Shown one piece after another: positions 18,395 to 31,233 of a DNA stretch of 64,000 bases; positions within the stretch are counted from its first letter, which is position 1, and each line of letters starts with the position of its first letter. Both the position numbers and the translations under genes were made by a program. The stretch covers positions 13,330,001 to 13,394,000 of the forward strand of contig CM114273.1 of the NCBI GenBank assembly GCA_050084515.1, read 5' to 3'. This DNA comes from Blasia pusilla. Its lineage: Eukaryota; Marchantiophyta; Marchantiopsida; Blasiales. A model generated the notes under the pieces. The model made no database searches and was not told where the DNA came from. It saw only the letters and a program-made list of their open reading frames with translations.

Positions 18395-20995
18395 GTGCGT
18401 GTCCGCGCGAGACAGTTACATTTGCTCTTTCTACTTCCCATAGCGTGATATCAATTGCTCTTCGCGAATGTCAGAAACCTTGATCAGGTAGGTTGACTCA
18501 GATTCCCGATTCCTGCTGGGTTCGATTTCAATTGTGCGGTCCAGTGCAGCGTTCTGTGGGCATCACATGTCCGCGCGAGACAGTGAGACGAGCGCTCGCC
18601 CATCCATTCTCTGATGTCACCTTGCAATCGTTCTCAGCGAGCTCCTCAAATTAGAGCATGTCCACGGTCAGGGTGCGACTGACATCGCAGACTGAGTTCC
18701 AAACATTTGCATCGTGCAGAAGTTCCGAGAGGTGGAGCAGGTCAATTCCGATCGCTGAGTCCTGGACGGCAGAGTTCTTTTTCCTGTGGACTTCAAACGT
18801 CCGCGCGAGACAGCGGGATCTACTCTGTGCGCCCATGGCGGGACGTCAGTTGACCTTGATCACCTTCGGAAGCTCAAGATGAGATTCACCAGGTGCTAAT
18901 GTAAGCGTGTCTCAGGAACCTCGATCGGGTAAGCCCTCTCAGACGTCCGAATGTTGCCAGCAACTTGGATCGTGCAGTCGAGTGCAGTTTCGTGTGGACG
19001 TCATAAATGTCCGCGCGAGACAATGAGACTAGTACTCTTCCACCCATTCTTCGATGTTGACTTCCAGTCATGCCACATGATTTTCTCAACATGTTTCCAT
19101 GATCAGTGTGGCAGACAGTCGGAGTTCCCAACTCACGTAGGCCCCCGACTCTGATTTCCGAGACCTAGACGACAGAGTTCTCTCCTGTGGACTTCAAATA
19201 TCCGCGCGAGACAGTGAAACCTACTCTGTTTACCCATGGAATAGGTTTCGGAAGCTAAGGGAGAACCTGAATAAGGTAGGCCGACTTACGATCCCGAGTT
19301 CTGTCGTCGATTCGACAAGCCAGCGAGAAACTGAAGCTTCCCGTGGACCTCAAATGTCCGCGCGAGGCAGTGAGACTCTTGTACTCCTCCGCACATTCTT
19401 TGATGTCCCATTCCATTCCTTCTTAGCCGGTTCCTCACTTATGCTTCAAACGGGAACAAGTCCACGATCAGAGCGTGGCAGACAGTCCCAGACTGGCTGG
19501 CTTCCAAACTCGCGTAGGCCAAAGCAGATTCACAAGTCCTGGGCTGCAGAGTTCGTGTTCCTGTGGACTACAAACGTCCGTGAGATCATCGTGACAATCT
19601 CAAGATGAGATCATCACGGTGCAAGTGAACGTGCGTTCAAGAACCTCGATCAGGTAGGCTCTCTCAGATTCCCGCCTTCTGTCATCGGTTTGGATTGTGC
19701 GGTTGAGTGCAGTTTCCTGAGGACTTTCAGAATGTCCGCGCGAGACAGTGAGAGTGGTTGCCGTCCGCCCATTCCTCGATGTCGGCTTCTAATCACAGAA
19801 GTTTGTGAACGTACTTCCACGATCGGTATCCGACAGACAGACGGAGCTCCGAACTCACGTAGGCCAAGGTCGATTTCCAAATCCTGGATGGCAGAGTTCC
19901 CCTTCCTGTGGTCTTCAATGTCCGCGCGAGACAGGGAGATGCACTCTGTCCTTCCTCGCGGTGACACCATTTGGCCTAGATACTTTCGGAAGCTCCAAAT
20001 TCTGAGATGTTCCCCAAAACCTGATCGGGTCTTCGAATGCTGTATGCCATGCGTCAGTCTGGATTGTGTGGTCGAGTGCAGTTTCCTGTGGTGCTCTCCA
20101 AATGCCCGCGCGACGACTCGAAATTGCCAAGTCCTCCACGACTGAGTTCGTTTTCCTGTGGTCTTCAAACGTCCGCGCGAGACAGTGAGATCTATCTACT
20201 CCGTCTGGCCATGGCGTGACACCGACTGGCGTTCTTGGGGTTCGGAAGCACAGGATGAGATCGTCCACGGTGCAAAGGTGAGCGCATCCGGAATGCCGCA
20301 AGTAATGAGTTTGAGTAGTGTTGCCGAGTGCGATTGCCTGTGGACTTCAAATGTCTGCGCGAGACATTGAGACTAGTGATCGTCCGCCCATTCTTCGATG
20401 TCAACTGCCACTCATACTTCGGTACGTGGGAAATGACGTTTCCATGGTCAGTGTGTGACAGGCAGTCGCAGTTCCGAACTCACGTAGGCCAGCTCCGATC
20501 GCCGAGTCCTGGACGACAGAGTTCGTTTTCCTGTGGACTTGAATGTCCGCGCCAGGTTCGGGGAGCTTTACCGTGGGACCCGGTACATTACCGGGAATGG
20601 TAAATCGGAAACGGAAATTCCGGTTTTTGAACCGGTTTCCAGATACGAAATACAAAGAGCGTCCTCAAATCCGACCGGTTTTTCGTAGGCAGCTTTCAAA
20701 TTAATCGGAAATTCTCAGATTTAACCGGCTAGCCTTACTCGTAACCCCCGATCGGATCTCCCCGATCGAGACAGTGAGTTCTACTCTGCTGCCTGCCACG
20801 GCGTGACGTCGACTGGCGTCCATGGTTTCCGGATGCTCGAGACGAGATTGTCCCCTGCGCACGCGTAAGTGTGTGGCAGAACCTCGATCAGTGGCCAGAT
20901 TCCCGACGTCTGTCATCAATTTGAATCGTGCTCTCGTACGCAGCAGTTTCCTGCGGACTTCAACAAATGTCCGCGCGAGGCAGTGAGGCCAACAC
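18395..20995 (+). repeat. Degenerate ~190-bp tandem array with TCCGCGCGAGACAGTGAG core
   Basis: The core recurs near 18,402, 18,570, 18,800, 19,010, 19,201, 19,357, 19,735, 19,921, 20,172, 20,354, 20,545 and 20,970, mostly 155-230 bp apart. It is usually preceded by TTCCTGTGGACTTCAAA. Two unit types alternate: one continues CTACTCTG...CCATGGCGTGAC, the other GAGACTAGT...CCCATTCTTCGATGT. The real repeat is thus a dimer of about 375 bp. Some units read as protein-like FLWTSNVRARQ, but no frame stays open. The array begins about 25 bp after the stop codon of the 342-aa gene. Confidence 0.8.
20554..20768. repeat. Insertion of about 215 bp within one array unit
   Basis: The repeat core is split as TCCGCGC at 20,545 and GAGACAGTGAG from about 20,769. 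The inserted DNA is CCGG-rich and includes a small hairpin around GGAAATTCCGGTT/AACCGGTTTCC (20,605-20,640). Its ends share only TCGGGGAG in inverted orientation, so a MITE is possible but unproven. Confidence 0.45.
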
Positions 20996-22170
20996 TGCAC
21001 CCCCAAAAGCCCGGACAGACATCAATCGTGACAGTCGCGCTTCAACGAGCTCGGACTACCGGGTCCTACTATCGCATCGCTTTGTGCCATGGTTCTACGA
21101 ACGATCTGAATTGTGTCCACCCTTCAAACGTCCGAATCGTTTGCTTCGCAGCTTTACCCTCCTCAGGACCCGAGTCCGGAGCATGCCCACATTGCGGGAG
21201 TAACACTAGCAAGACCTGGGCAAGCTGCCATCGTCGTCACCGGAACCAAGCGCTGAGTAGGGAACAGGGGAGAGTTTAAGAGTGATCCACCCGTGTCGTT
21301 GACGCCCATGTGCGAGGATTGGTAGATTTGCATTCGTGGTCGGGCCTTTTAGTGGGTTGGGTCGGGTATTAGCTCGGAATGCATTTCTTGACGTCTACGT
21401 GCGTAAGATGCATTTCTTGGTACGTAACGTCGCAATTCTGCTGAGCAGGTCACTGGATTCATCTCCTTGTCGGGCCAGGTAGTGAGTTTTAGTTGAGTTA
21501 GATTGGATTGGGTTGGGTTGGGTTGGGTAGAGAAGATATCAGTTCGTTATGCATTGCAAGCCTGACGCTTATGTTCGTGAAGCGTCAAGCTCATCTCATA
21601 ATCAATCCAGCCTGGGTTCATCCCACTTCATGGAATTGACTGGGCATGGAGTCTTGGACTATATTGTCCACAAAGCTTGGATTCGTCAGTGGTCTCGTCT
21701 CATCGATGTGGATGAGACGCTTCGCAAGCGTCTCGTCCACAAGCAGCAAGCGCTTGTAGCAAGTAATTGGTGGCTTCTATGTCTTTCAAGCGTAGCCACG
21801 TTTGGCTTGGGCTCAATCAGATTCCCAGGGATCTTGGGATTTCCCATCGATATACCAATTATCGAACTCTCAACTCTCCAATTCCATGCCAAGTCTACAC
21901 AAGGACCTGTATATATACAGCCTTCCTACGTTTCGACCAGCCAGCCATACATTCCTTACTCCCCGTCCACAATGTCATCGTTCCATGCACACACACTCCG
22001 TCCCCACCCCTCCAATAGATTGGCAATCGTTGTGCAGTTTCTACGTTCCGATTTGTGTCACTGACTGGAACTCACCAGAGCGTTGTTCAAAGTTCAAATT
22101 TCGATAGATAGATCGATCGATCCAGCGGCATTGTCCTCTCATGGACCTCGTACTAGCGAAACTGCGACAG
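20996..22170. other. Intergenic
   Basis: It contains a short (GGGTT)n-like run at about 21,500-21,528 and a 172-codon open frame (21,549-22,064, plus strand) without a recognised domain. I see no supported gene. Confidence 0.45.
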
Positions 22171-22326
22171 CCTTCATATCATTGCACCAGACCTGAAAGA
22201 ACTAAACGAACCTTCGGGTGGTATTTGGAATATGCTAAGGCCTGTGGGTCTTCCTACCATCGCACCAGATCTGAAAGAACTAAACGAACCTTCGGGTGGT
22301 GTTTGGAATCTACCAAGGACAGAAAA
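22171..22326 (+). repeat. Two-copy tandem repeat, ~78-bp period
   Basis: CTGAAAGAACTAAACGAACC followed by TTCGGGTGGT occurs at 22,193 and again at 22,271 with similar flanks. The region is non-coding, between the array locus and the 3' side of the RNase gene. Confidence 0.75.
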
Positions 22327-22594
22327 GAACCAGTTGGAAAAAGTACATTCACCTTCTCCATGTCATCAGAAACCGACTCGAGGGACCCTATGAAAAGATG
22401 CCGAAAACGTTATCATTGAAGCAGTCTCGTTACATTTTGTTTCTCGCGAAATCTATGACAGGGCTCGAGAAACACCGAATGAGATAATTATCTTTATTCA
22501 TCGATTCGACCATGAGCTTGATCGAATCCCCATTCGCTAGCTAAAACAGGCGACGTAGTCAAGAGTGTAGCTACGCCTTCGTCTCCTTGAGAGT

Positions 22595-24625
22595 TCAGTG
22601 ATCGTCCATCACGGGTGCGCTCAGTTCAGCCGCTGGAGATGCGAACGCTGAGGAGAAAGCAGGGAAATAAACGGAGGATTTGCACTTGGGGTTAGGGTAG
22701 ATGGGGCAGGAAATGAGAGTTGCGCCATCCGTGTCTACACACACGTACACTTGATACAGTTGACTCCTTCCGCTTGAATCATTGTTGCACTCTACGCCAG
22801 GCAAGTTGCCATTCAGCGCGGTGGCCAGGAGATTCTGGATCTCGGTCACTTTGTATGGTCCTCCACCGGGAGTAATTCCTGCAGAAAACATCCATACCCA
22901 AAGTTCCAATGTCATTCCGTCAGTGTATACATATGAGCCTATGGATTGAAATCGTATGTGCCTTGACGAATTACAGTGCACACACTCCGTTGGTACCCGA
23001 GCAAACCCACAGTTTTGAAGCTCGAAGGTAGAAATCTCTGGTGGCATTTGCCCCAAATTGAGTTTCCCTAAAGCTAACCAGAGGAGATAATTGAAGAGAC
23101 CGGATCGATTCATCAGTGAATCACGAACAGTTGAGGAGACGTCGGTCCTGTGAAGAGAAACGCTTAGGACTCGCGACTTGCAAGCTGATGAGGGTCGACA
23201 TGGAGCGCTGAGTATGACATTGTGGTGAAGGCGAAGTGAATTAGGGCACAGGTTTTTGATGGACACGACATTTAGCGCAGATGACACCAGACCAATCGCA
23301 TCTTACGAATGGACCTAGGTCTATGGACGCTTGGCAGCCTGGTCCGTAAAGTATCCTTGTTGCGCCACCGTGGAACACGCTCGAGTGCAGAGATTCAAGT
23401 GATCAGTTCCTTACCGGCTGCCAGAAGTGGACTCAAGAAATCGATGGAGGACTGCAGAGCGAGCGCAGCAGAAAAGTAATTTCGTTCAGTCAACCCGGTG
23501 CAGGTGCCGTGCTTGTCCCACTCGTGCGCCCAGAACGACGTGCTATCGCTGCTGGGACAGGATAGTGATCCCCAAACCCCGTCCATTTGAGGCACCAAGT
23601 CCTGGATCTGATCAGTCCATGGAGTTCAGATGAGCTTCAGGCTAGCGATCCAACCCGCTGCAGTCTCCAAGGTGCACAGCGAGCAAACAACGCTTCGAAC
23701 CTCACTTCAGAATCCTAATGTGGTAATTTTTCACTCTCAGAATAAACTGTTGCAGCATAGATAAAGAACTTGAAAATCAGCTCGCACTGCCTGGATGATA
23801 AAGCTAAAATCGAGCTTCGGGTTGAACTAGTGCGCTGAAGCCTTACTGGTGAAATCGGCGATCTGGAAAACATGTATTACTTGATGGTCGGTTAGAGCTG
23901 TGGCAGAAGCAAACTTCTCAATACGTAGTTATCATTACTAGGTTCGATCTCATTCAATATTTTCGGATCAGAGAATTGGAGCGTCGGCTCACCAGCGACA
24001 GATCGAATCGCCCGCCGAAACCACAGTCTGACGGGTATCCTCCATCCTTGTAGTTGGGCCACAGGCCATGAATGGAGAAATTCTCCGCAGGTCTGCCGGA
24101 TAGCGGGTAACAGCAAGCTCTTCTCAAATTGCAGTAGGATCCGGGCCACTGGATTGATGGATTCCACAGCATATGAGAACCAGCGCACAAAATCCAAGAT
24201 GAATGCTGTACACTATTAAACACTCTCTCCAAACAATCATTCTTATCACTATCCGTACATCGTAAGGAATATTTCCCAAGTACAATCTAGCACATTGATA
24301 ACGAGCGCACGAAATCCGAGATGACTGAATGCGGCATACTAGTTAGCACTGGCAGCTCAAGAGAGTTCGAAAGAAGCCCTATTGAATGTCGAATGCGCTT
24401 ATGAGTTAAGTCGACGCTAGTCTCTCCCAATAGTCCATTTCTGTCACTAGTGCGCACATTGTGATGCGATTGTCCCGAGCACAATCTAGTGCGTTATGGG
24501 ACAAGCACACAAATCCTCACCTGAACGACGTAGTAGTAGAAGTCGAAGTCCTGAGCGGCTGCCTGGCCAAGAAGCATCACGACAATGCACACGAGCCCCA
24601 ATCCTGAAACCGTTCTGGACGCCAT
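22595..24625 (-). CDS. S-like ribonuclease T2, four exons, 245 aa
   Basis: Exons on the minus strand are 24,521-24,625, 23,993-24,148, 23,415-23,607 and 22,595-22,878. All junctions are GT-AG and in phase. Exon 1 gives a signal peptide ending near LLGQAAAQDFDFYYYVVQ. Exon 2 has the first active-site block FSIHGLWPNY with the catalytic His and the CCYP motif. Exon 3 has the second block FWAHEWDKHGTC (His, Glu, His). Exon 4 ends with ECNNDSSGRSQLYQVYVCVD and the C-terminal disulphide Cys pattern. The length is slightly above the usual ~230 aa. The enzyme cleaves RNA through 2',3'-cyclic phosphates in the secretory pathway, vacuole or cell wall; in plants it is linked to phosphate recycling, senescence and wounding. 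Nothing indicates an S-locus role. Confidence 0.93.
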
Positions 24626-25034
24626 GCTTTCTGCCGTCCAACCCTGAGGACTCGAGTCTTGCTGAGTTAGTGAACAGAAAATGGACAGAGCTAAGCCTTC
24701 AAAGTAGATCTGAAAGGTTGTCAGAGAAGATCTCGGCTAGAATTCAGTGCAGAACTCGGAGAGCGATTGCAATCTGAGAATTATCTTGGCAGAGGTTCAG
24801 ACGTTCGGGTACTCGGTCACTTTCATCACACAAATCCACAACGATGGCGATCTTGCAATCGCCGGATTGTAATGAAGCAAGCATCAAGCATGCGAGGCCG
24901 TCAATTACTCTCGAGTGTTTCGTCACTCTACTTAGTCTTGAGTTGTGTATGAAGCTGGTGCGTCTTGTGGAGCAAGAACTCGTGTCTTTCTCCCTTTGTA
25001 ACCTCTGTAAAATCAAATCCACATGGGGGCTTGC

Positions 25035-25068
<34 letters not shown>

Positions 25069-26250
25069 ATCAATCAATTGTCACGCAGCGCATCATCAAA
25101 AGCTGATTGTGCAAGCGGTAATTGGCCTTCGAATCAAACTGATCAACATTCCCCACCGCCGCCCTCCAAATACCAAGAGTTAGTACACGCCCGCCGCTCT
25201 TGCGCTACATGCGTCCTCTGGCGGTTGAAAAATTCTCATCCGCTCGTTCGATTCTCTAATGCGTGCCATCGAATGAGAGAAACTAACTTACTCTACGAAC
25301 TCGCAGATGTCCTCCGTCGCAGTCGCTCCACCCCTCGCCGCCCTCGAAGGTCAAGAAGCGCCCAGGAAGCTCCGAGCCAAGCCCCGGACAGATTTCAAGC
25401 GTCGAGCGATTGATGAGAACCGAATCCCATTCAGGCTTTTAAACGCGCTCCGCGGGACTCCACCCGCAAGCCCAGCCCGACCCCGATCGATCTATGTTGC
25501 CAAGTCAGCGCCCGATGGCGAGCGGTCAAAACCTCCCTCCTTCCGAAACCCCAGCGGCACACGAAACTCCATCGCCGCAACAAGTGTTTCCAGTAACCAT
25601 GACGCAACTCTACGCATCGTCGCCCCTGAGGAATGGAAGCATATTCCATGCGGCGGAGACGCATATCCACAGCGCCAACCGCAAGCACTCGAGCCTCCGG
25701 AGATTGCTTGCACGTGATGGGAAGATCGCTGTCGGACGCCAGCGTTCACGCGATCGGGGCCGGAGTTCGCTGCAGTTGCGAGCTCCCGACGATCCACAGT
25801 GATCGTCCAGAGCCCCATATTACAGCGTCACGGATCCTTTCGGTGAAACTTGCACCTTTCGAGGCTTATCCAGATCTGATGATCGTCAAACATGCCAGCT
25901 CAGCCCCATCGACTGATTGGGAGGACCGCGTTACAATTTATGTGCATGTGCGCTCATCTGATTTTCCCAATTTTAGTCATCGCATTCCTCAAGTTGCCCG
26001 ATTGTGTCGCGACTTCGTTTCGAGCCTCCTTTCTTCGACTGGATAAAACCTCTTCCGCTGTTGACGATGGGCGGATTCTGTTCTATCGTTGTCGTTTGAA
26101 AGGAAATAAAATATATACGTACAAAAAGGATGGGAAATCCATCACGAAACAAAAGAGACAAAAAAAAAGGTCCGACCCCTCGCGGTCCCGCCCGAGTTCA
26201 GCCTGGCCCCTTCCTCCACGCAAGTCCGACCCAAAAAATAGACCTTCCCC
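24626..26250. other. Intergenic, GC-rich, with a CT microsatellite
   Basis: It contains (CT)n at 25,037-25,065. Overlapping open frames in several phases at 25,300-26,050, the longest starting at ATG 25,307 (136 codons), lack recognised domains. I do not support a gene, although the CG-rich sequence differs from the AT-rich DNA after 26,250. Confidence 0.4.
25037..25065 (+). repeat. (CT)n microsatellite
   Basis: Uninterrupted CT dinucleotides, about 14.5 units. It explains the apparent Arg/Glu-rich and Ser/Leu-rich open frames across it. Confidence 0.95.
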
Positions 26251-27600
26251 CTAACTACCAAAGACAACATCTCGAGAACTACTACTACTATTAAACGGGC
26301 CGACTACTATTAAATTAAGCTGCAAAATTATGGAGATCCGTTGCTTACACGGATATGATTAGCAAAGCGTTTTCTATTTTTTCCCATAATTAGAATATAA
26401 TTATCGGAAAATTATTTCGTAGTTCATGTTTCACTTCCATTCTAATATTACATATAATAAAAATTAGCATTGGAGGTTAAATTATTTTTTATCATTATTT
26501 CACTTCCATAATAATATTATATGTATTAAAAGTTAGTATTGGAGAGTGCCATCTAATTTAGATCGCCTCTCTTTTGTAATCTATTTAAATAAATTCGGTT
26601 TAAGAGACCATTTCATAATTTGGGGGTTAGTTAAATCATCAATCATATTTTCATTTTAATGGGTGATTTAAATTAGTAATAATTCAACGGATCCCCGAAA
26701 TTAACATCTAAACTGCGAGGATCAACGTTTTCTTGTGAGGTAAACACAACTAGATGGGTGTCGGTGGTAATGTTATAGATAACATAGAGACTCCTCAAAG
26801 CTTTGCTCCTAAACCTCCTCACTTGACTCTTCATATGGATGAGTCACTTAACACAAGATCTTCCTCTCAACGGTCATTCCCCTTCTTCTCCTTTCCATGA
26901 ATAACCCCTTCCCTTGTTCTCCTTTCCATCTGGATATGTATTTCAGTGATTCCCCTTCTTATTAAATACAATCATTATGCTCAATTTCATTTGTAGAATG
27001 CCGAAAATACATTACTAGTGTGTGCATGGCATGGATGACGAATTATGCACAAGGTTGGAAAACTCTGAACATCATATGCATGGGGGTGTGACACCATCTG
27101 CATGTTTTGCCATCATTCCTTCCTTGCAAGATGCTCACGCAATCTCCAATTTTCAAGACGTTTACATTACCTCCACTTTCGAGAACATTGCATGAGCATA
27201 TTAGCGTGGATTGAATAGTTTCGATGTTGTGCTCCTCGGAACATTGCTAAATATATTGGGCATGAGGTGGTGAGAGGGTTTGTAGGTCGTCCATGTTTGT
27301 TTGTTGGAGCCCACCTATAGTGTTCTTCACCTCGATCTTAGTATCATTTTACCCATTCTCATCTCCATGACCTCGACGTTCTCTCTCTGCAAGGCATGTC
27401 TGATATCGGTAGTAGTGGAGGAGGCTACTTACTCTAGCAGCATTCTTGGGAGTTGGAGCACCTCTTCCATGCACTCGTTCATATTTGAGTGTCATTTCCA
27501 ATTTAATGAGATTCGATTGTATGGTAATCATAGCGGATGTATGTTGTATACGCTCATGACCGGTCCACTTTTCTTCTCATGGTGCATTAATTCTTTGTTT
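26251..27600. other. AT-rich intergenic DNA
   Basis: No coding pattern is seen. Around 26,400-26,560 a short motif recurs (TTTCACTTCCAT...TAATATTA...ATAAAAATTAG and TTTCACTTCCATAATAATATTA...AAAAGTTAG), a decayed direct repeat about 85 bp apart. Confidence 0.5.
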
Positions 27601-28120
27601 TAACCCTTTGATGGTTAACAAAAACTCTATCTTAAACTTTAATGGATTAATAAATGTGTGGATGAGTGTCCAACATGGACTGAAAAAGAAAAACAGAAAC
27701 AAGCTTTCATGGATTAAAGTATGGGAATCCTTTTTTCAAACCTTTGATGAATTAAAGAGAACTCGATCAGACGACCTTTGATGGATTTAAAATCTTTGAA
27801 TCCCTTTCTGTATGCTTTGATGGTTTTAGAGAAAAAATAAAATAAAAAACTCCTTCTCACAACCGCAAGAATTCTTCAAACTCTATCTTACCTCTAATGG
27901 ATCAAAACGAACTCCATCTCACAACCGCATGAATTCTTGAAACTCTATCTTTCCTTTCTTATCCCAAAAAGAAATCCATCTCCCAAACGCACGAGTTCCT
28001 TCAACTCTATCCAACCTTTCATAGCTGAAAAGATCTGCGAATACCTTTTCTATCCTTCGAAAGCCTAGACCTCTATCCAACCGCATGAGATCTGCAGTCA
28101 TGTGAAGCGAATTGGAACTC
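27601..28120. repeat. Decayed short tandem repeats
   Basis: The motif CCTTTGATGG(A/T)TTAA recurs irregularly from 27,605 to 27,830. From 27,855 to 28,020 a ~62-bp unit recurs about three times (CTCACAACCGCA(A/T)GAATTCTT followed by AAACTCTATCTT). Non-coding. Confidence 0.55.
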
Positions 28121-31100
28121 AACCCACACGCTCAGCAGCCAGCGCAAAAGGAACTGGAGCATTTGAATACTTGAGACAGAACTTGCACACAATGACTTCG
28201 ACAGGGTTTGCAGGCGATGCTGCCAAGCTTGTAACTATTTCGCGCATCGGATCCGCAACTGCCGAGCGTCCATGAGTGGAATGTCGTGCGGGCGTCCAGA
28301 ATATTCACAGAACGTAGATCTGCGCAGTGTGAATCACAGGACGTAGACTCGTGCGCCTTTCCGATGGTGATCTGTAGGTGTGCATCGGTTGCGCTCGTGA
28401 TGTTCTAACATGCGACAGACTCCGCATCAATTTCACCGCTATGGCGATTCGCGAGGGCGGAGAGTGTGAGCGAATGGGATCGAGCTCTCTTCATCGCGTC
28501 GGAACTGGATCCAGGTAATCAAGCACTGGAGAGAACCGCGAGCAATGGTGAAACTCGACTGTGCCGGATGCAGCAGCCTCGGAATATTGAACTGTACCCT
28601 TGCTCATCCATGGCCGGCCCATCGATCCCGCGCGCTGACCGACTTCAGCTTGAGGAGAAGCAACTGTCCGTACTCGGAAGTTGTCTGATGGATCAGGACA
28701 TGTCTGGCCTCTTCGGCGGATGCTGCGGCAGAGGCATAACGTGATTCCTGGAATCGGCAAGCGCATGCGGGAATGACGAGGATGTTGCCGACTTTTCGAC
28801 GAGAAGCGGAGCGATCGGGTAAGGATGCGTCCAACGCTTTCCACGGCGCTCTCGCTGGCAGTCCGTCCTCCTCCTTCTTCCGATTGCCGAGTCCGTAAAA
28901 ACAATCAGTCCAACTCGGTCCCGATGGAGTCCCCGTCTTTTCACCCATCCTTACACCAAGCGCTGCCGGGGAAAAACAAGAGGAGTGTCTGTCGGATTAA
29001 GACAGAAGCCCCACATTGCTCGTGATCATGATCGGACCAGGCCGCATGGAGGTCCGCACTCCCTCGAGCGCTGGGAAGCCTCTCGGGTCCGCTCCGCATG
29101 CGCAGCCATTCTCTAGAGAGCCGTGCCTGCCGGTCCGCCCCATGTTCGTCGCGGAAAAACACTACGATAAATACTACTTTCTCAGGACCGCAACAAAACT
29201 TTCGGTAACAACGAAATGACATAAAATTCATCAAACGTTTCATAAAGGAGGAGGGGGAATAGAGAGCCAAAAACCCGCGGCCAAAACGGGCTTTCTCCTC
29301 TTGTCGATCAAATTCACAACAGAAATATCATAACACCTAAAAAATTATGGCTACTACTACTAAGTGGTAGCCGTAAATAAATCACTTAGTAAGGGAATTT
29401 TTAAATCACTTTCAACTTATATATATTTGATACAAATTTAAATTCAAGTCTAAGTTAGAGTTTGATTACCAAAGTTCATAACCCATGATTCAGAATCAGG
29501 TCTTGAGTTTTACATCAAGGAGTTGGGAAACACAAGGGGGTAATACGGCACTAGGAACATGAAATTAGGAGGAATAATTGTGATATCAATGCTATTGTGT
29601 ATCATATTATTGAAGAATTAATATAACCAGCGATGCTAACATCATATGGTTAAAAACTCATATCCTCCGGTCCATGGTGTGCAAAATAACTTGCATTTTG
29701 CAAACTCCGCACTTGGAATCGACTTCTTGTAGGGGCCATAACAAAGTAGTCTACAAGTTCCAAGGACTTCTTTTTCTCGCTCTCTACTTCCAACCTTAAC
29801 AACAATCACTCTCAAAATTGAGTGAGGCACTCGACTTATCTCCTCAAGTCTCCAAATTCACCGAGATGAGAGCAATTGCTTCCTTCAAACTCATCCTTGA
29901 TCTCTCTTGACTTTTAACGTCTTCAACAAGTATGCGGCCCCGGCTTGCTTTAGAATGTGGGGGCTTGTAAGAGCACAAAACTTGAGAAAGTTGAAAAGAA
30001 CTGTGTGGGGAGTTGTTATGTAGGGAAAAAGTGACATATTAAGCAAGGCTATAAACGAGTTGAGTTAAATGTGTAGTGTGTAATGGAGTATGGAATGGGT
30101 GCCAACCTGTTATGTAGGGAAGTGGTGACGTAAAATGATGTCATGACCGAGACGAGGTGATGGCACAATGAGTAATAAAGGACAGCGCAACTCCATAAGC
30201 CGGGTTGTAGCCTGTGTAGCTTAATCGTTGTTTAACGATATAATTTTAGCAGGCTTAATAGCTTGGATTAGACAAAGCAGTAGTGAAACCTTGCAATTTC
30301 CAGACGTTGTTGCAGGCATGTGACGGGATGAAAGGTCACTATCCCTTTGCCTGAGACATAGTTGGAGTCAAGTGAATCATCAAACATTGCCACTACCTCT
30401 TAGATAGTGATGGCAAGCACAAAGTTTTACAATAGAAGGCGGGATACATTTCATGCAAAAATCAACCACAGATTACAGTGTGTTGGTTTGATAGACGCGT
30501 AACGTAGGATAGTGTATGGCATGTGTGCAAAAACTTCCTTGAGAAACTACAGATAAGTAGAAGTTGTCATGCAAGGTCAACACATGGCATGTGTGAGTTG
30601 ATGCGTGTTGGCATCATGGAGGCATATCTGAAGATTCAGAAGCCAAATAGATTGATATGAACTTGCAATAAAATATTGATTAGCCATGAAAATTGGTAGG
30701 CATGGAATGAAAGCATACAATCGAGCATAGTCGGCATATGTTAGCAATCAGTGCATGACCCAAACCGCTGGAATAATAGTGCTATAAGATGTCGCGAGTT
30801 TATGAAAGAATTAAAAACATCCAATATAATTGTTAATCATGGAGGAATACAATACACTCGGAAAAACATAATGCATGCCGTGAACTTCAAAATTATGATG
30901 GCGGTATTCAATTTTTTGGATCATAGTCTCCTTCATGCTACTGAGTGAGAATAAGTTTTCATAAGCTCATGAAATGAGGCACTAAAATCTTGTGTATACA
31001 TAAGGACAAATATTTCAATTACTAGTTCAGCTAGGGTTCACAACAGTGGACTAAATGGCATTACATAGTGCCAGATTTCTTGCCTGAGGACAAGCCTAAT

Positions 31101-31190
31101 AGCTCGGAAATGAAACTATGCAACTCGGAGTCAACGCCATATTTGCCTAGGCAATGTTTCTTAAGGTTCAATAGCGATGGATCGACTCAT
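28121..31190. other. Intergenic, no supported gene
   Basis: 28,200-29,250 is GC-richer and holds short open frames on both strands without recognisable domains. 29,260-31,190 is AT-rich and unstructured. A small inverted repeat GGCTACTA/TGGTAGCC lies near 29,350. Confidence 0.45.
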
Positions 31191-31194
31191 GTGT

Positions 31195-31233
31195 TTGGAA
31201 GATCGGCATTGTGTGGTGTATAGCGATGTGAAT
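31195..31233 (+). repeat. Remnant of the gypsy LTR 3' end
   Basis: GTGTATAGCGATGTGAATG followed by GCGCACGACA matches the terminal ~35 bases of the gypsy LTRs (compare 9,690-9,720). No other part of the LTR is present, so it is a relic. Confidence 0.55.

Noticed and set aside
21500-21528. GGTTGGGTTGGG run as telomeric repeat
   Set aside because: The unit is GGGTT, not TTTAGGG, and there are only about five units; it is a simple repeat.
24744-25073. Arg/Glu-rich and Ser/Leu-rich open frames on both strands
   Set aside because: They are translations of the (CT)n microsatellite at 25,037-25,065.
25307-26046. Several overlapping open frames of 102-137 codons
   Set aside because: Three phases are open at once in CG-rich DNA, and none shows a family motif or splice signals.
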